64,000 bases of DNA from Planotetraspora kaengkrachanensis (GTDB lineage Bacteria; Actinomycetota; Actinomycetes; Streptosporangiales; Streptosporangiaceae): assembly GCF_016862895.1 (NCBI RefSeq), contig NZ_BONV01000051.1:26580-90579 (forward strand). The letters are read 5' to 3'. Within the stretch, counting starts at the first letter, position 1. Each line of letters starts with the position of its first letter. The notes under the pieces are model-generated. The model was not told where the DNA came from. It ran no database searches and saw only the letters and a list, made by a program, of their open reading frames with translations. The translations under genes were made by a program, and so were the position numbers. Shown here one piece after another: positions 1-8,693 of this stretch.

Positions 1-1199
1 ACTACCTGCTTCTGCGACCGTTCGCCGCCTTCGGGGGATCCGAGTTCCTGCTACGCCTTCCTTCGCTGATCGCGTTCGTCGCCACCGCGTACGGGATCGC
101 GGTGCTGGGCCGCAGGCTCGTCGGACCGATGGCCGGGTTGTACGGCGGCCTCCTCTACGCGCTGCTGCCCATGGCGAGCCGGTACGCCCAGGAGGTCAGG
201 AGTTACGCGATCGTCAGCTTCGTCGCCGTTTTGGCGACATGGCTGCTGCTCAACGCGTTGGACAGTCCTTCGAGGTGGCGGTATGTCGCATATGCGGCGA
301 GCGTTGCCGTGCTCGGATGGTTCCACCTCTATGCTCTGCTGCTGGTCGGCGTCCATGCTGTCGCCGTATGGACGGCCCGGCCCCGTCGAATCCTGCCGTG
401 GGTCCTGGCCGTCGCGGGGGCAGGGATCATTCTCTTGCCACTCGTGGCCGTGGCCTCAGGTCAGCGCGATACGCAGTTGTTCTGGCTTCATCCGCCGGGT
501 TTCGAGGACCTGACCGCGTTCCTGGAGGAGATCGCCGGAAACGCCGCGGCGGCTGTGGTCCTGTTGGCGCTGGCGGCTTGTGGTGTCTGGTGGTCCCGCC
601 GGACCCCGATCGTGGCCCTATGGGCGTTCGCTCCGATTCTGGCGTCATTCCTGATTTCGCAGGTGTATCCGGTCTACGACCCGCGCTATGTGCTGTTCGT
701 GGTCCCTGCGATCGCGCTGCTCGCAGGGATCGGCGTGCATGCGGTCACCACGTCGCTCCGTGGACACATCGCCGTCCCGATCATCGCTTTCGCGCTGGTC
801 GGGGCGTTGACCTTCAGCGCTCACGTGGCGATCAGGCAACCGGCGAGCCGCCCGGACGACCTGCGGTCACTGTCCGCGGTGCTGGGTGCGGAGCAGCGGC
901 CAGGTGACGGCGTCCTGTACGTCCCGCAGCGGTACCGCTTGTTCGTGAGCGTGTACGGGGAGCCCTTCCAGAAACTGACCGATCTGACGAACGCGCCCGG
1001 GACATACGAGCCGCGAACGGCTGCTCAGCTCACGGCGGCGGCCGCAGGCCTGGATCGAGTGTGGCTGGTCGCGCCCCCTGTCACGCCGAGGAACATCGGG
1101 GACCCGCGTTTCGTCGAGCTCCGCCGCACCTTCAATCTGGTGTCGTCCAGATCGTTCGGCTATACCCGTCTGGCCCTTTACGTCAGAAAAGGCCGCTGA
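1..1199 (+). CDS. GT39-like membrane glycosyltransferase, 5'-truncated
   Basis: The reading frame is already open at base 3 and runs to TGA at 1197-1199, so the start lies outside the window; the GTG at 102 is internal. The visible protein has many hydrophobic segments and the motif QEVRSYA, found in actinobacterial relatives of the GT39/ArnT/PMT lipid-linked sugar transferases (GT-C fold). These move sugars from polyprenyl-phosphate donors on the outer face of the membrane. The catalytic Asp-Glu loop would be in the missing N-terminus and cannot be checked. The C-terminal ~130 residues look soluble and extracytoplasmic. Substrate unknown. It is followed by a 214-bp gap before ffh and shows no coupling to it. 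Confidence 0.75.
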   Translation, partial: YLLLRPFAAFGGSEFLLRLPSLIAFVATAYGIAVLGRRLVGPMAGLYGGLLYALLPMASRYAQEVRSYAIVSFVAVLATWLLLNALDSPSRWRYVAYAASVAVLGWFHLYALLLVGVHAVAVWTARPRRILPWVLAVAGAGIILLPLVAVASGQRDTQLFWLHPPGFEDLTAFLEEIAGNAAAAVVLLALAACGVWWSRRTPIVALWAFAPILASFLISQVYPVYDPRYVLFVVPAIALLAGIGVHAVTTSLRGHIAVPIIAFALVGALTFSAHVAIRQPASRPDDLRSLSAVLGAEQRPGDGVLYVPQRYRLFVSVYGEPFQKLTDLTNAPGTYEPRTAAQLTAAAAGLDRVWLVAPPVTPRNIGDPRFVELRRTFNLVSSRSFGYTRLALYVRKGR

Positions 1200-1413
1200 T
1201 TCCGGAGGCATGCTCCTGCTCGTGGCTGGTCGCCGCCGTCGCGATTTTCTCTCCGTTGAGGCCTCGTCAGACCGTGCCGGTCCCCGTCCCGGGCGGTCCC
1301 GGCCGACGATGTGATCGCGACGGCTCGGGCGCGCAGGCCGTCCGGACGGATAGGCTGGGGGACGCGACGCATAGTCCACCGACCGTTCACTTGCTTCGAG
1401 GCTGGCCAATCAC

Positions 1414-2943
1414 GTGTTCGAGACCCTTTCCGACCGGCTGACTTCGGTCTTCTCCTCTCTTCGGTCCAAAGGCAGGCTTTCCGACGCCGACATCGACGCG
1501 ACCTGCCGCGAGATTCGCATCGCGCTGCTCGAGGCGGACGTCTCACTGGCGGTCGTCAAGGACTTCGTGGCGCGGATCAAGGAACGGGCGCGCGGAGCCG
1601 AGGTCTCCCAGGCGCTGAACCCCGCCCAGCAGGTCGTGAAGATCGTCAACGACGAGCTGATCGAGATCCTCGGTGGCGAGACGCGGCGGCTCCGCTACGC
1701 CAAGACGCCGCCGACCGTCATCATGCTGGCCGGCCTCCAGGGCTCAGGTAAGACGACGCTCGCGGGAAAGCTGGCCAAGTGGCTGCGAGACCAGGGGCAC
1801 GCGCCGCTGCTCGTCGCGTGTGACCTTCAGCGTCCCAACGCGGTCCAGCAGTTGTCGGTCGTGGCCGAGCGCGCGGAGGTCGCCGTCTACGCCCCCGAGC
1901 CGGGCAACGGCGTGGGCGACCCGGTCGCGGTCGCCCGGCAGTCGATCGACCACGCGCGGCGCCAGCAGCATGACGTGGTCATCGTCGACACCGCCGGCCG
2001 GCTGGGCATCGACCAGGAGCTGATGAAGCAGGCCGCAGACATCCGCGACGCGATCAGCCCCGACGAGGTGCTGTTCGTGGTCGACGCGATGATCGGCCAG
2101 GACGCCGTCAGCACCGCCCAGGCGTTCATGGACGGGGTCGGCTTCGACGGCGTCGTCCTCACCAAGCTCGACGGCGACGCCCGCGGCGGCGCCGCCCTGT
2201 CCGTCCGGCACGTCACCGGCCGCCCGATCATGTTCGCGTCGACGGGTGAGAAGCTCGCCGACTTCGACGCGTTCCACCCGGACCGCATGGCGGGCCGGAT
2301 CCTCGACATGGGTGACATCCTCACCCTGATCGAGCAGGCGCAGAAGACGTTCGACGAAGAGCAGGCCGCCAAGATGGCGGAGAAGCTCGTCGCCGGGGAC
2401 GGCTTCACGCTCGACGACTTCCTCGAGCAGATGATGATGGTCCGCAAGATGGGCCCCATCAAGAACCTCCTCGGCATGATGCCCGGCATGGGGCAGATGC
2501 GGGACCAGCTCAACCAGGTCGACGACCGCGATCTCGACCGCATCGCCGCGATCATCCGCTCGATGACCCCGGGTGAGCGCCAGGAGCCGAAGCTCATCAA
2601 CGGCTCGCGCCGCGCCCGCATCGCGAAGGGCTCCGGCGTGAGCGTCACCGAGGTGAGCGGCCTCGTCGTCCGCTTCTTCGAAGCGCAGAAGATGATGAAG
2701 CGGATGAGCCAGGGCATGGGCATTCCGGGCCTTCCCGGGGGTCGCAACAAGGCGCAGAAGGCGCAGAAGGCCAAGAAGGGCCGTCGCGTGAGCGGTGACC
2801 CGCGCAAGGCCGGTCAGCCCAAGTCCGGAGCGGGAGCCGGAGCCGGGGCGGAGGAGACGGCTCAGCCTCGGGGCGGGGCGCTCGGCAACCTGCAGCTTCC
2901 GCCCGGGTTCGACCCGTCCAAGTTCAAGCTGCCCGGTCAGTAA
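1414..2943 (+). CDS. ffh: Signal recognition particle GTPase Ffh (SRP54)
   Basis: This 509-residue protein is the GTPase of the signal recognition particle, which binds 4.5S RNA and emerging signal sequences and targets ribosomes to FtsY and SecYEG. Visible parts are the N-domain helical bundle (about 1-95), P-loop GLQGSGKTT (107-115), DTAGR (192-196), TKLDGDARGG (250-259) and a methionine-rich M domain (about 300-440) with MMMVRKMGP and GMMPGMGQM. The GTG start at 1414 has GAGG about 12 nt upstream and gives the expected N-terminus MFETLSDRL. The C-terminus carries a low-complexity Lys/Ala/Gly tail beyond the usual end, common in actinobacteria. An inverted repeat follows the stop. Confidence 0.97.
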   Translation: MFETLSDRLTSVFSSLRSKGRLSDADIDATCREIRIALLEADVSLAVVKDFVARIKERARGAEVSQALNPAQQVVKIVNDELIEILGGETRRLRYAKTPPTVIMLAGLQGSGKTTLAGKLAKWLRDQGHAPLLVACDLQRPNAVQQLSVVAERAEVAVYAPEPGNGVGDPVAVARQSIDHARRQQHDVVIVDTAGRLGIDQELMKQAADIRDAISPDEVLFVVDAMIGQDAVSTAQAFMDGVGFDGVVLTKLDGDARGGAALSVRHVTGRPIMFASTGEKLADFDAFHPDRMAGRILDMGDILTLIEQAQKTFDEEQAAKMAEKLVAGDGFTLDDFLEQMMMVRKMGPIKNLLGMMPGMGQMRDQLNQVDDRDLDRIAAIIRSMTPGERQEPKLINGSRRARIAKGSGVSVTEVSGLVVRFFEAQKMMKRMSQGMGIPGLPGGRNKAQKAQKAKKGRRVSGDPRKAGQPKSGAGAGAGAEETAQPRGGALGNLQLPPGFDPSKFKLPGQ

Positions 2944-2979
2944 GCGGGGGTCCGGCGGCGGTTCCGGCCGCCGGCCCGC
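2944..2979 (+). terminator. Hairpin after ffh
   Basis: Immediately after the ffh stop, GCGGG and CCGGCGGC pair with GCCGCCGG and CCCGC around a 7-nt loop. There is no T-tract, as is usual for high-GC terminators. It separates ffh from rpsP. Confidence 0.55.
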
Positions 2980-3187
2980 ACAACGATCACGAATTCGTCG
3001 ACGTCACATCGGCGACGATTGGCCGAGCACCCGCATGCGTCTGGCAGAATGTCTAGCTGGAACATCGTGACCAGGCGGGTGCCCTCTCACCCCCGCCGGT
3101 CGCGTCTGTCCCTCGGGCGGGCTCCCATCGTGCCCCACTCGATGAGACACCGCTCACCCACGCTCTAATGCAGGAGAGACCACACCC

Positions 3188-3640
3188 GTGGCAGTCAAGA
3201 TCAAGCTCAAGCGGCTCGGCATGATCCGCAACCCGCAGTACCGCATCGTCGTCGCCGACAGCCGCACCAAGCGTGACGGCCGTGCGATCGAGGAGATCGG
3301 TCTGTACCACCCGAAGGAGAACCCCTCGCGCATCGAGGTGAACTCCGACCGGGCGCAGTACTGGCTGGGCGTCGGCGCGCAGCCGACCGAGCCGGTCCTC
3401 AAGCTCTTCAAGCTGACCGGCGACTGGCAGAAGTTCAAGGGCGAGCCCGCTCCGGCGCCGCTCCTGGTCGCCGAGCCGAAGGCCGACCGCCACGCCGCCT
3501 ACGAGGCGGCGGCGAAGGAGACGCTGGCCAGCGACGCCGGCGCCGCCACCACGCCGAAGAAGGCGAAGAAGCCGGCCAAGTCCGAAGAGACCGCTGAGGC
3601 GCCCGCCGCCACCGAGGAGAAGCCGGAAGGCGGGTCCTGA
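3188..3640 (+). CDS. rpsP: 30S ribosomal protein S16
   Basis: The first ~85 residues are canonical S16 ([20 protein letters not shown]..., [37 protein letters not shown]), a core protein of the 30S 5' domain. The start is GTG at 3188 behind AGGAGAG (3172-3178). At 150 residues it is far longer than the ~85 of E. coli: residues ~90-150 form an Ala/Lys/Glu-rich tail typical of actinobacterial S16. The gene is followed after a single base by khpA, so the two are co-translated. Confidence 0.97.
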   Translation: MAVKIKLKRLGMIRNPQYRIVVADSRTKRDGRAIEEIGLYHPKENPSRIEVNSDRAQYWLGVGAQPTEPVLKLFKLTGDWQKFKGEPAPAPLLVAEPKADRHAAYEAAAKETLASDAGAATTPKKAKKPAKSEETAEAPAATEEKPEGGS

Positions 3641-3641
3641 G

Positions 3642-3884
3642 GTGCTCGAGGAAGCCCTCGAGCATCTGGTGAAGGGCATCGTCGAACATCCCGACGAAGT
3701 CCAGGTCCGAGCCCGGCGCATCCGCACCGGGCGCGTCCTCGAGGTTCGGGTACATCCCGAGGACCTCGGCAAGGTCATCGGCCGCGGGGGCCGTACGGCC
3801 AAGGCGCTGCGCACCGTGGTGACAGCGCTGGCCGACGGCAAGTACGTCCGGGTCGACCTGGTCGATCTGGACGAGGCCCGCTGA
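3642..3884 (+). CDS. khpA: KH-domain RNA-binding protein KhpA
   Basis: This 80-residue single KH domain has the signature GxxG loop in GKVIGRGGRTAKALR. KhpA proteins bind many RNAs, often as KhpA/KhpB heterodimers, and affect cell-length control and ribosome-related processes; the position between rpsP and rimM is the conserved one. The GTG start lies one base after the rpsP stop (TGA G GTG), so translation is probably coupled. A perfect 14-bp hairpin lies just downstream. Confidence 0.93.
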   Translation: MLEEALEHLVKGIVEHPDEVQVRARRIRTGRVLEVRVHPEDLGKVIGRGGRTAKALRTVVTALADGKYVRVDLVDLDEAR

Positions 3885-3897
3885 GTAGAACCGCACG

Positions 3898-3929
3898 GCC
3901 GGGGGACCCTCACACGAGGGTCCCCCGGC
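3898..3929 (+). terminator. Perfect 14-bp hairpin after khpA
   Basis: GCCGGGGGACCCTC (3898-3911) and GAGGGTCCCCCGGC (3916-3929) are exact reverse complements around an ACAC loop. It lies 13 nt after the khpA stop and is a strong candidate terminator for rpsP-khpA, leaving rimM-trmD to start separately or by read-through. Confidence 0.75.
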
Positions 3930-3993
3930 TCGTTTCCGGGGGCGTGACGACGTCGCGGCCGGGGTTCCACAGACGTTCGGAGGAAGGCGACAA

Positions 3994-4512
3994 GTGCAGC
4001 TAGTCGTGGGCAGGATCGGCCGGCCCCACGGAGTGCGGGGCGAGGTCACGATCGAGGTGCGCACCGACGACCCCGACCTGCGGTTCGCCCCCGGTACGGC
4101 TCTCGCCACCGATCCTCCGGGCCGCGGGCCGCTCGTCGTCGAGCGGGCTCGCTGGAACGCGGGCATCCTGCTGCTTGCCGTCGCCGGCGTGCACGACAGG
4201 GACGCCGCCGAGTCGCTGCGCGGGACGTTGCTGGTGGTCGACTCGGCCGACATCCCCGCGCTGGATGATCCGGACGAGTTCCACGACCACGAACTGGTCG
4301 GCCTCTCCGTGATCACGGCCGGCGGGGAGGGCGTGGGGGAGGTCGCCGAGGTCCTCCATCATGGACAGGACCTGCTGGTGGTGCGCCGCCCGGGCGGGGA
4401 CGAGGTATACGTGCCGTTCGTCAAGGCGCTCGTGCCCGAGATCGACCTCGAGAAGGGCCTGCTCGTCGTGGACGCCCCGCCGGGCCTGCTGGACCTCGGC
4501 GAGACGGAGTAG
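3994..4512 (+). CDS. rimM: 16S rRNA processing protein RimM
   Basis: This 172-residue protein helps mature the 16S rRNA 3' domain and binds S19. It begins with the family hallmark VGRIGRPHGVRGEVTIEVRTDDPDLRF (split here as VGRIGRPHGVRGEV and following), then a beta-barrel RimM domain and a C-terminal PRC barrel ending EIDLEKGLLVVDAPPGLLDL. The GTG start at 3994 is preceded by AGGAAGG (3981-3987). The trmD ribosome binding site overlaps its stop codon, so rimM and trmD form an operon. Confidence 0.96.
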   Translation: MQLVVGRIGRPHGVRGEVTIEVRTDDPDLRFAPGTALATDPPGRGPLVVERARWNAGILLLAVAGVHDRDAAESLRGTLLVVDSADIPALDDPDEFHDHELVGLSVITAGGEGVGEVAEVLHHGQDLLVVRRPGGDEVYVPFVKALVPEIDLEKGLLVVDAPPGLLDLGETE

Positions 4513-4524
4513 GAGGCCGGGACC

Positions 4525-5349
4525 GTGCGCGTCGACATCATCTCGATCTTCCCGGAGTACTTCGCACCGCTTGACGTGTCGCTCATGGGCAAGGCCCGCG
4601 AGCGCGGCATCCTGGACATCCGGCTCCACCAGCTCCGTGACTGGACCCGAGACGTCCACAAGACCGTCGACGACACTCCGTACGGCGGCGGCCCCGGCAT
4701 GGTGATGAAGCCGGAGATCTGGGGCGAGGCGATCGACACCGTGGTCGAGCGGGGCCGGTCGGAGGGCGACACGTCCGCCCTGCCGCGGATGATCGTGCCG
4801 ACGCCGAGCGGCCGGCCGTTCACCCAGGAAGTGGCCCTGGACTACGCCAGGGAGCCCTGGCTGCTGTTCGCCCCCGCCCGATACGAGGGCATCGACTCCC
4901 GCGTCATGGCCGAGTACGGCTCCCGCCTGCGCGTCGACGAGGTGAGCATCGGCGACTATGTTCTGGCGGGGGGAGAGGCGGCCGTGCTCGTCATCGTCGA
5001 GGCCGTCGGCCGCCTGCTGCCGGGGGTCCTGGGCAACGCGTGCTCGGTCGCGGACGACTCCTTCGCCCCCGGGGCGATGGCCAACCTGTTAGAAGGCCCC
5101 GTCTACACCAAGCCGCCCGTGTGGCGCGGCCACGAGGTCCCGGAGATCCTTCTGTCGGGCCACCACGGCAAGATCGCCCGGTGGCGCCGCGACGAGGCGT
5201 TCCGCCGGACCCTGGCCAAGCGGCCGGAACTCATCGCGAGACTCGACCCCGAGGCCCTGGACAAGCACGACAGGCGGGTTCTGGATGAGCTGGAACGTAA
5301 GGCTTCCGGCGACGCGTTTCGCGCGGGGCCGGAAGATATGGCAAACTGA
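4525..5349 (+). CDS. trmD: tRNA (guanine37-N1)-methyltransferase
   Basis: This SPOUT-fold enzyme uses S-adenosylmethionine to methylate G37 next to the anticodon and prevents +1 frameshifting. Motifs seen are MRVDIISIFPEYF at the start, the active-site stretch YEGIDSRV, the knotted SAM site VSIGDYVLAGGEAAVLV, and LLSGHHGKIARWRR near the C-terminus. It has 274 residues, somewhat longer than the E. coli enzyme. The start is GTG; its AGGAGG (4511-4516) overlaps the rimM TAG stop, indicating coupled translation. Confidence 0.97.
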   Translation: MRVDIISIFPEYFAPLDVSLMGKARERGILDIRLHQLRDWTRDVHKTVDDTPYGGGPGMVMKPEIWGEAIDTVVERGRSEGDTSALPRMIVPTPSGRPFTQEVALDYAREPWLLFAPARYEGIDSRVMAEYGSRLRVDEVSIGDYVLAGGEAAVLVIVEAVGRLLPGVLGNACSVADDSFAPGAMANLLEGPVYTKPPVWRGHEVPEILLSGHHGKIARWRRDEAFRRTLAKRPELIARLDPEALDKHDRRVLDELERKASGDAFRAGPEDMAN

Positions 5350-5521
5350 GTCGCTGCTGCCGATTTTCGTTGTGGCGGTGTGATCCGGGCGCGGCCCGGT
5401 CCACAATCAGTACGCAGTAAGTCAGACGTATCAAGCCAAGCGTGCGCGTCCCCCTCGCTGCCGACCCTTCCGGATCGGCCGGGCGGACCTCCGCGCGCCC
5501 ATGTCAAGAGGAACCGCTGCC
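5350..5521 (+). promoter_or_regulatory. trmD-rplS gap and rplS leader
   Basis: These 172 non-coding bases contain a short perfect hairpin, CCGGGC (5385-5390) with GCCCGG (5394-5399), that could end trmD transcripts. An independent rplS promoter probably lies downstream of it, but no -35/-10 pair can be placed with confidence. Confidence 0.35.
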
Positions 5522-5884
5522 ATGCACACGCAGATCCAGGAGCTCGAGAAGGCCGCTCTCCGGAGCGACGTACCGGCGTTCCGCCCCGGTGACACGCTGG
5601 AGGTCCACGTCCGCGTCGTCGAGGGCAACCGGTCCCGTATCCAGGTGTTCAAGGGATTCGTCCTGCGCCGCCAGGGCGGTGGCGCCCGTGAGACGTTCAC
5701 CGTGCGCAAGGTGAGCTACGGCGTCGGCGTCGAGCGCACCTTCCCCGTGCACAGCCCGGTGATCGAGAAGATCACCGTGGTCACCCGCGGTGACGTCCGC
5801 AGGGCGAAGCTGTACTACATGCGCGACCTGCGCGGCAAGGCCGCCCGCATCCGCGAGAAGCGCGAAGCGCTCCCCGCCAAGTAG
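5522..5884 (+). CDS. rplS: 50S ribosomal protein L19
   Basis: L19 sits at the 30S-50S interface. The 120 residues [14 protein letters not shown]... [16 protein letters not shown] ... [18 protein letters not shown] match the family throughout. An in-frame ATG at 5501 exists, but AGAGGAA at 5508-5514 is correctly placed only for the ATG at 5522, so the shorter form is chosen. A strong intrinsic terminator follows the stop, making rplS the end of its transcription unit. Confidence 0.97.
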   Translation: MHTQIQELEKAALRSDVPAFRPGDTLEVHVRVVEGNRSRIQVFKGFVLRRQGGGARETFTVRKVSYGVGVERTFPVHSPVIEKITVVTRGDVRRAKLYYMRDLRGKAARIREKREALPAK

Positions 5885-5898
5885 ACCAGGCGATGACG

Positions 5899-5935
5899 AT
5901 GGCCCGTGCCCGGTGGCGCGGGCCATTTTCTTTTT
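5899..5935 (+). terminator. Intrinsic terminator after rplS
   Basis: ATGGCCCGTGCC (5899-5910) pairs with GGCGCGGGCCAT (5915-5926), with one G-U pair and a CGGT loop, and is followed by TTTTCTTTTT. It is one of the few U-tract terminators in this window. Confidence 0.92.
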
Positions 5936-6022
5936 GCCGGTGAAGCCGAGTCCCCCGGCGGTGACTGCCAGGGACATCATTTAGGCTCAGCAGCATTGAC
6001 TAACGAGGGGCGGGGGTTCGAA

Positions 6023-6844
6023 GTGCACCTGCCTGCCGAGGACGGGGTGGACGTGGTCGCGGAAGACACCCAGCAGGCCGCCAAGGGCGGCGAGGGGAAG
6101 AAGGGCTCTTTCTGGCGGGAATTGCCCGTTCTGGTCGTGGTCGCGCTACTCCTCGCGCTGCTCATCAAGTCGTTCGTGGTGCAGGCCTTCTACATCCCGT
6201 CCGAATCGATGGAGGACACCCTGCTCAAGAACGACAGGGTGCTCGTCAACAAGCTCGTCTACCACGTGCGCGACATCGAGCGCGGCGACGTCGTGGTCTT
6301 CAGCGGCGTGGACTCCTGGGATCCCGAGATCCAGCTGGAGGAGCCGACGAACCCGGTGGCGGCGTTCTTCCGCTGGGTCGGCACGGCGTTCGGCGTCGTC
6401 CCCGGTGAGAAGGACTACATCAAGCGGGTGATCGGCGTCCCCGGGGACAAGGTCAAGTGCTGCGACGCCAAGGGCCGCGTCACGGTGAACGGGACCCCGA
6501 TCGACGAGCAGGGCTACCTCTACCCGGGCGACCAGCCCTCCCAGAGCGACTTCGAGGTGACGGTGCCCCCGGACCGGCTCTGGGTGATGGGCGACCACCG
6601 GTCGGTCTCCCTCGACTCCCGGTCGCACGTCGGCGACCCGGGCGGAGGGACCATCCCCATCGACAAGGTGATCGGGCGGGCATTCGTGATCGTCTGGCCG
6701 TTCGACCGCGCGAAGATCCTGCCGATCCCCGACACCTTCTCCCAGCCCGCTCTCCAGACCGCGGTCAGCGCCGCCCCGCTGGCCGCCGGATTCGTCGGAG
6801 CGGTGCCGCTCGTCCTGCTGCGCCGTCGCATGACCAGGCGATAG
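6023..6844 (+). CDS. lepB: Type I signal peptidase (first of two)
   Basis: This membrane serine protease cleaves signal peptides of secreted proteins. With the GTG start at 6023 (GAGGGGCGGGG eight bases upstream) it has 273 residues: an acidic N-terminus, a membrane anchor (~33-52), catalytic Ser62 in IPSESMEDTL, catalytic Lys134 in YIKRVIG, and GDHRSVSLDSR (190-200). A second hydrophobic segment and RRR lie at the C-terminus. An insert around residues 95-125 (SGVDSWDPEIQLEEPTNP) is absent from its neighbour. A TTG at 5996 could add nine residues. The next lepB starts 10 nt after its stop. Confidence 0.94.
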   Translation: MHLPAEDGVDVVAEDTQQAAKGGEGKKGSFWRELPVLVVVALLLALLIKSFVVQAFYIPSESMEDTLLKNDRVLVNKLVYHVRDIERGDVVVFSGVDSWDPEIQLEEPTNPVAAFFRWVGTAFGVVPGEKDYIKRVIGVPGDKVKCCDAKGRVTVNGTPIDEQGYLYPGDQPSQSDFEVTVPPDRLWVMGDHRSVSLDSRSHVGDPGGGTIPIDKVIGRAFVIVWPFDRAKILPIPDTFSQPALQTAVSAAPLAAGFVGAVPLVLLRRRMTRR

Positions 6845-6854
6845 CCGGCGCGTC

Positions 6855-7448
6855 ATGGCCGAAGAGAAGGATCCTCCGGCCGCGAAACGCTCAGGAACGC
6901 TTGAGACGATCCTGTTCCTGCTGGGCGGTGTCGCCGTGGCCGTGCTCGTCCACATGTTCGCGCTGCAGTCGTTCTACATCCCGTCCGAGTCCATGGAGAA
7001 CACCCTCCTCGTCAACGACCGCGTGCTGGTGAACAAGCTCGCCTACCGCTTCGGCGACGTGGAACGCGGCGACATCGTCGTCTTCAAGGGCTGGACGGGT
7101 GAGGACACCATCAAGCGGGTGATCGCGAAGGGCGGGGACACCGTCCGGTGCTGCGACGCGCGTAACCGGATCACGGTCAACGGCACCCCGCTCGACGAGC
7201 AGGGCGGCTACGTGTACCCCGGCGCCTCTCCCTCGGACCGGCCCTTCGATGTCACGGTGCCCGAGGGCCGCCTCTGGCTGATGGGTGATCATCGTGACGA
7301 CTCCCAGGACTCCCGGGCGTTCATCCGGGACGGCCACCAAGGGACGATCTCGGAGGGCGATGTGATCGGCCGGGCCTTCGTCCTGTACTGGCCGTTGTCC
7401 CGAGGGACGTTGCTGTCCCCTCCCGAGACTTTCGCGGCGATTCACTGA
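6855..7448 (+). CDS. lepB: Type I signal peptidase (second of two)
   Basis: This 197-residue S26 peptidase is paralogous to the preceding gene. It has an N-terminal membrane segment (~17-37), catalytic Ser46 in IPSESMENTL, catalytic Lys87 in TIKRVI and GDHRDDSQDSR (144-154). It lacks the C-terminal membrane segment and the insert of the first copy. Streptomyces carries a run of such peptidase genes at this locus and this genome has two. The pair probably divides the secretome; the specificity of each cannot be read from sequence. Confidence 0.94.
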   Translation: MAEEKDPPAAKRSGTLETILFLLGGVAVAVLVHMFALQSFYIPSESMENTLLVNDRVLVNKLAYRFGDVERGDIVVFKGWTGEDTIKRVIAKGGDTVRCCDARNRITVNGTPLDEQGGYVYPGASPSDRPFDVTVPEGRLWLMGDHRDDSQDSRAFIRDGHQGTISEGDVIGRAFVLYWPLSRGTLLSPPETFAAIH

Positions 7449-7526
7449 GCCGACCTGCCGCTGCTCCGATCGAGTGTGCTCTGGCCGTACCGTGAGGCCC
7501 GAATGGAGCGTAATCTGCTTGTCGTC

Positions 7527-8252
7527 ATGACAGCTGCGTATCGCCCGCGTCCCAGTGTCGTACGGCGGGATTCGGGACTCTACGGCTACGAGCGTGCTCT
7601 CGCCCGACGAGGGTTCACGCCGGTCGCCGGGGTGGACGAGGCCGGGCGTGGGGCCTGCGCCGGGCCGCTGGTGGTCGCCGCCGTGGTGCTGGGCCGGGAG
7701 ATCGACGGCCTGACCGACTCCAAACTCGTGGCGGAGCCGACACGCGAACGCCTGTACGATCAAGTGCTCGCCTCGGCCAAGGCCGTGAGCGTCGTGGTGA
7801 TACCTCCGGAGGAGATCGACTCACGCGGCCTGCACAAGTGCAACATCGCCGGAATGCGCAGGGCGGTGGCCGGTCTGGAGATCGACCTCGGGTACGTGCT
7901 GATCGACGGTTTCCCCGTCCCCGGCCTTCCCGCCCCGTCGCTCGCGGTGTGGAAGGGCGATCAGGTCGCGGCCTGTGTGGCTGCGGCGTCGATCGTGGCC
8001 AAGGTGACCAGGGATCGCATGATGCACGCTCTGGACGGCGTCCACCCGGAGTACGGCTTCGCTGAGCACAAGGGGTACGTCACCCCCGCTCATCGGCGGG
8101 CTTTGGGCGTACACGGACCGACCCCGCATCATCGGTTCTCGTTCGTGACGGTGGCGAGGGTGACTCGTGGCTCGCCGCTCCGGGATGCGAGCCCATGGGC
8201 CAGGCAGGATGGGGACATGCGCGAGAATGAGGTAGGGGCCGGTGTCGTCTGA
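7527..8252 (+). CDS. rnhB: Ribonuclease HII
   Basis: RNase HII nicks RNA in RNA-DNA hybrids and removes misincorporated ribonucleotides. The acidic catalytic set is visible: Asp37-Glu38 in [13 protein letters not shown], Asp127 in VLIDGFP and Asp163 in KVTRDRMM. The ATG at 7527 is chosen because the family N-terminus usually starts just before the variable RPRPSVVRR stretch. An ATG at 7503 has a better-placed GAGG and a GTG at 7476 is also open, so the start is uncertain. The last ~25 residues are a non-conserved tail. DUF2469 follows, as in most actinobacteria. Confidence 0.93.
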   Translation: MTAAYRPRPSVVRRDSGLYGYERALARRGFTPVAGVDEAGRGACAGPLVVAAVVLGREIDGLTDSKLVAEPTRERLYDQVLASAKAVSVVVIPPEEIDSRGLHKCNIAGMRRAVAGLEIDLGYVLIDGFPVPGLPAPSLAVWKGDQVAACVAAASIVAKVTRDRMMHALDGVHPEYGFAEHKGYVTPAHRRALGVHGPTPHHRFSFVTVARVTRGSPLRDASPWARQDGDMRENEVGAGVV

Positions 8253-8291
8253 AAGGGCGATCTCGACGGGGAGTGGAAGAGGAGGACCGGG

Positions 8292-8615
8292 ATGAGCGCG
8301 GAGGATCTCGAGAAATACGAGACCGAGATGGAGTTGCAGCTCTACCGGGAGTACCGCGACGTGGTCGGGCTGTTCACCTATGTCGTGGAGACCGAGCGGC
8401 GCTTCTACCTGACCAACTCCGTTGATCTCGACGTCCGAACGGCTGAGAACGGGGATGTCTTCTTCGACGTGAAGATGCAGGACGCCTGGGTCTGGGACAT
8501 GTACCGCCCGGCCAGGTTCGTCAAGAACGTCCGGGTCGTCACCTTCAAGGACGTCAACGTCGAAGAGCTGGCCAAACCCGATCTGGAGATGCCCAAGGAG
8601 GGCTTCTCCAACTGA
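8292..8615 (+). CDS. DUF2469 family protein
   Basis: This 107-residue acidic protein (MSAEDLEKYETEMELQLYRE...) belongs to DUF2469, an actinobacteria-specific family of unknown function almost always found beside rnhB. The conserved stretch VVGLFTYVVETERRFYL and the WVWDMYRPARFVKNVRVVTFKDVNVEEL region are intact. There is no signal peptide or membrane segment. GAAGAGGAGG lies just upstream of the ATG. The conserved link with rnhB hints at a role in nucleic-acid maintenance, but nothing in the sequence shows a mechanism. Confidence 0.9.
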   Translation: MSAEDLEKYETEMELQLYREYRDVVGLFTYVVETERRFYLTNSVDLDVRTAENGDVFFDVKMQDAWVWDMYRPARFVKNVRVVTFKDVNVEELAKPDLEMPKEGFSN

Positions 8616-8618
8616 CGT

Positions 8619-8650
8619 CCCCGCTCGGGCCGGTTTTCCACAGAGCGGGG
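8619..8650 (+). terminator. Possible hairpin after DUF2469 gene
   Basis: CCCCGCTC (8619-8626) and GAGCGGGG (8643-8650) are exact reverse complements around a 16-nt loop that includes TTTTCC. It lies just after the stop codon. Confidence 0.4.
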
Positions 8651-8693
8651 TTCGGCGGCTTCCGGCCGCGGCCGTTCGCCGCAGACTTCCGTC

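Noticed and set aside
5501..5521. Upstream ATG for L19
   Set aside because: The ribosome binding site lies downstream of it and the added residues are not part of the L19 family.
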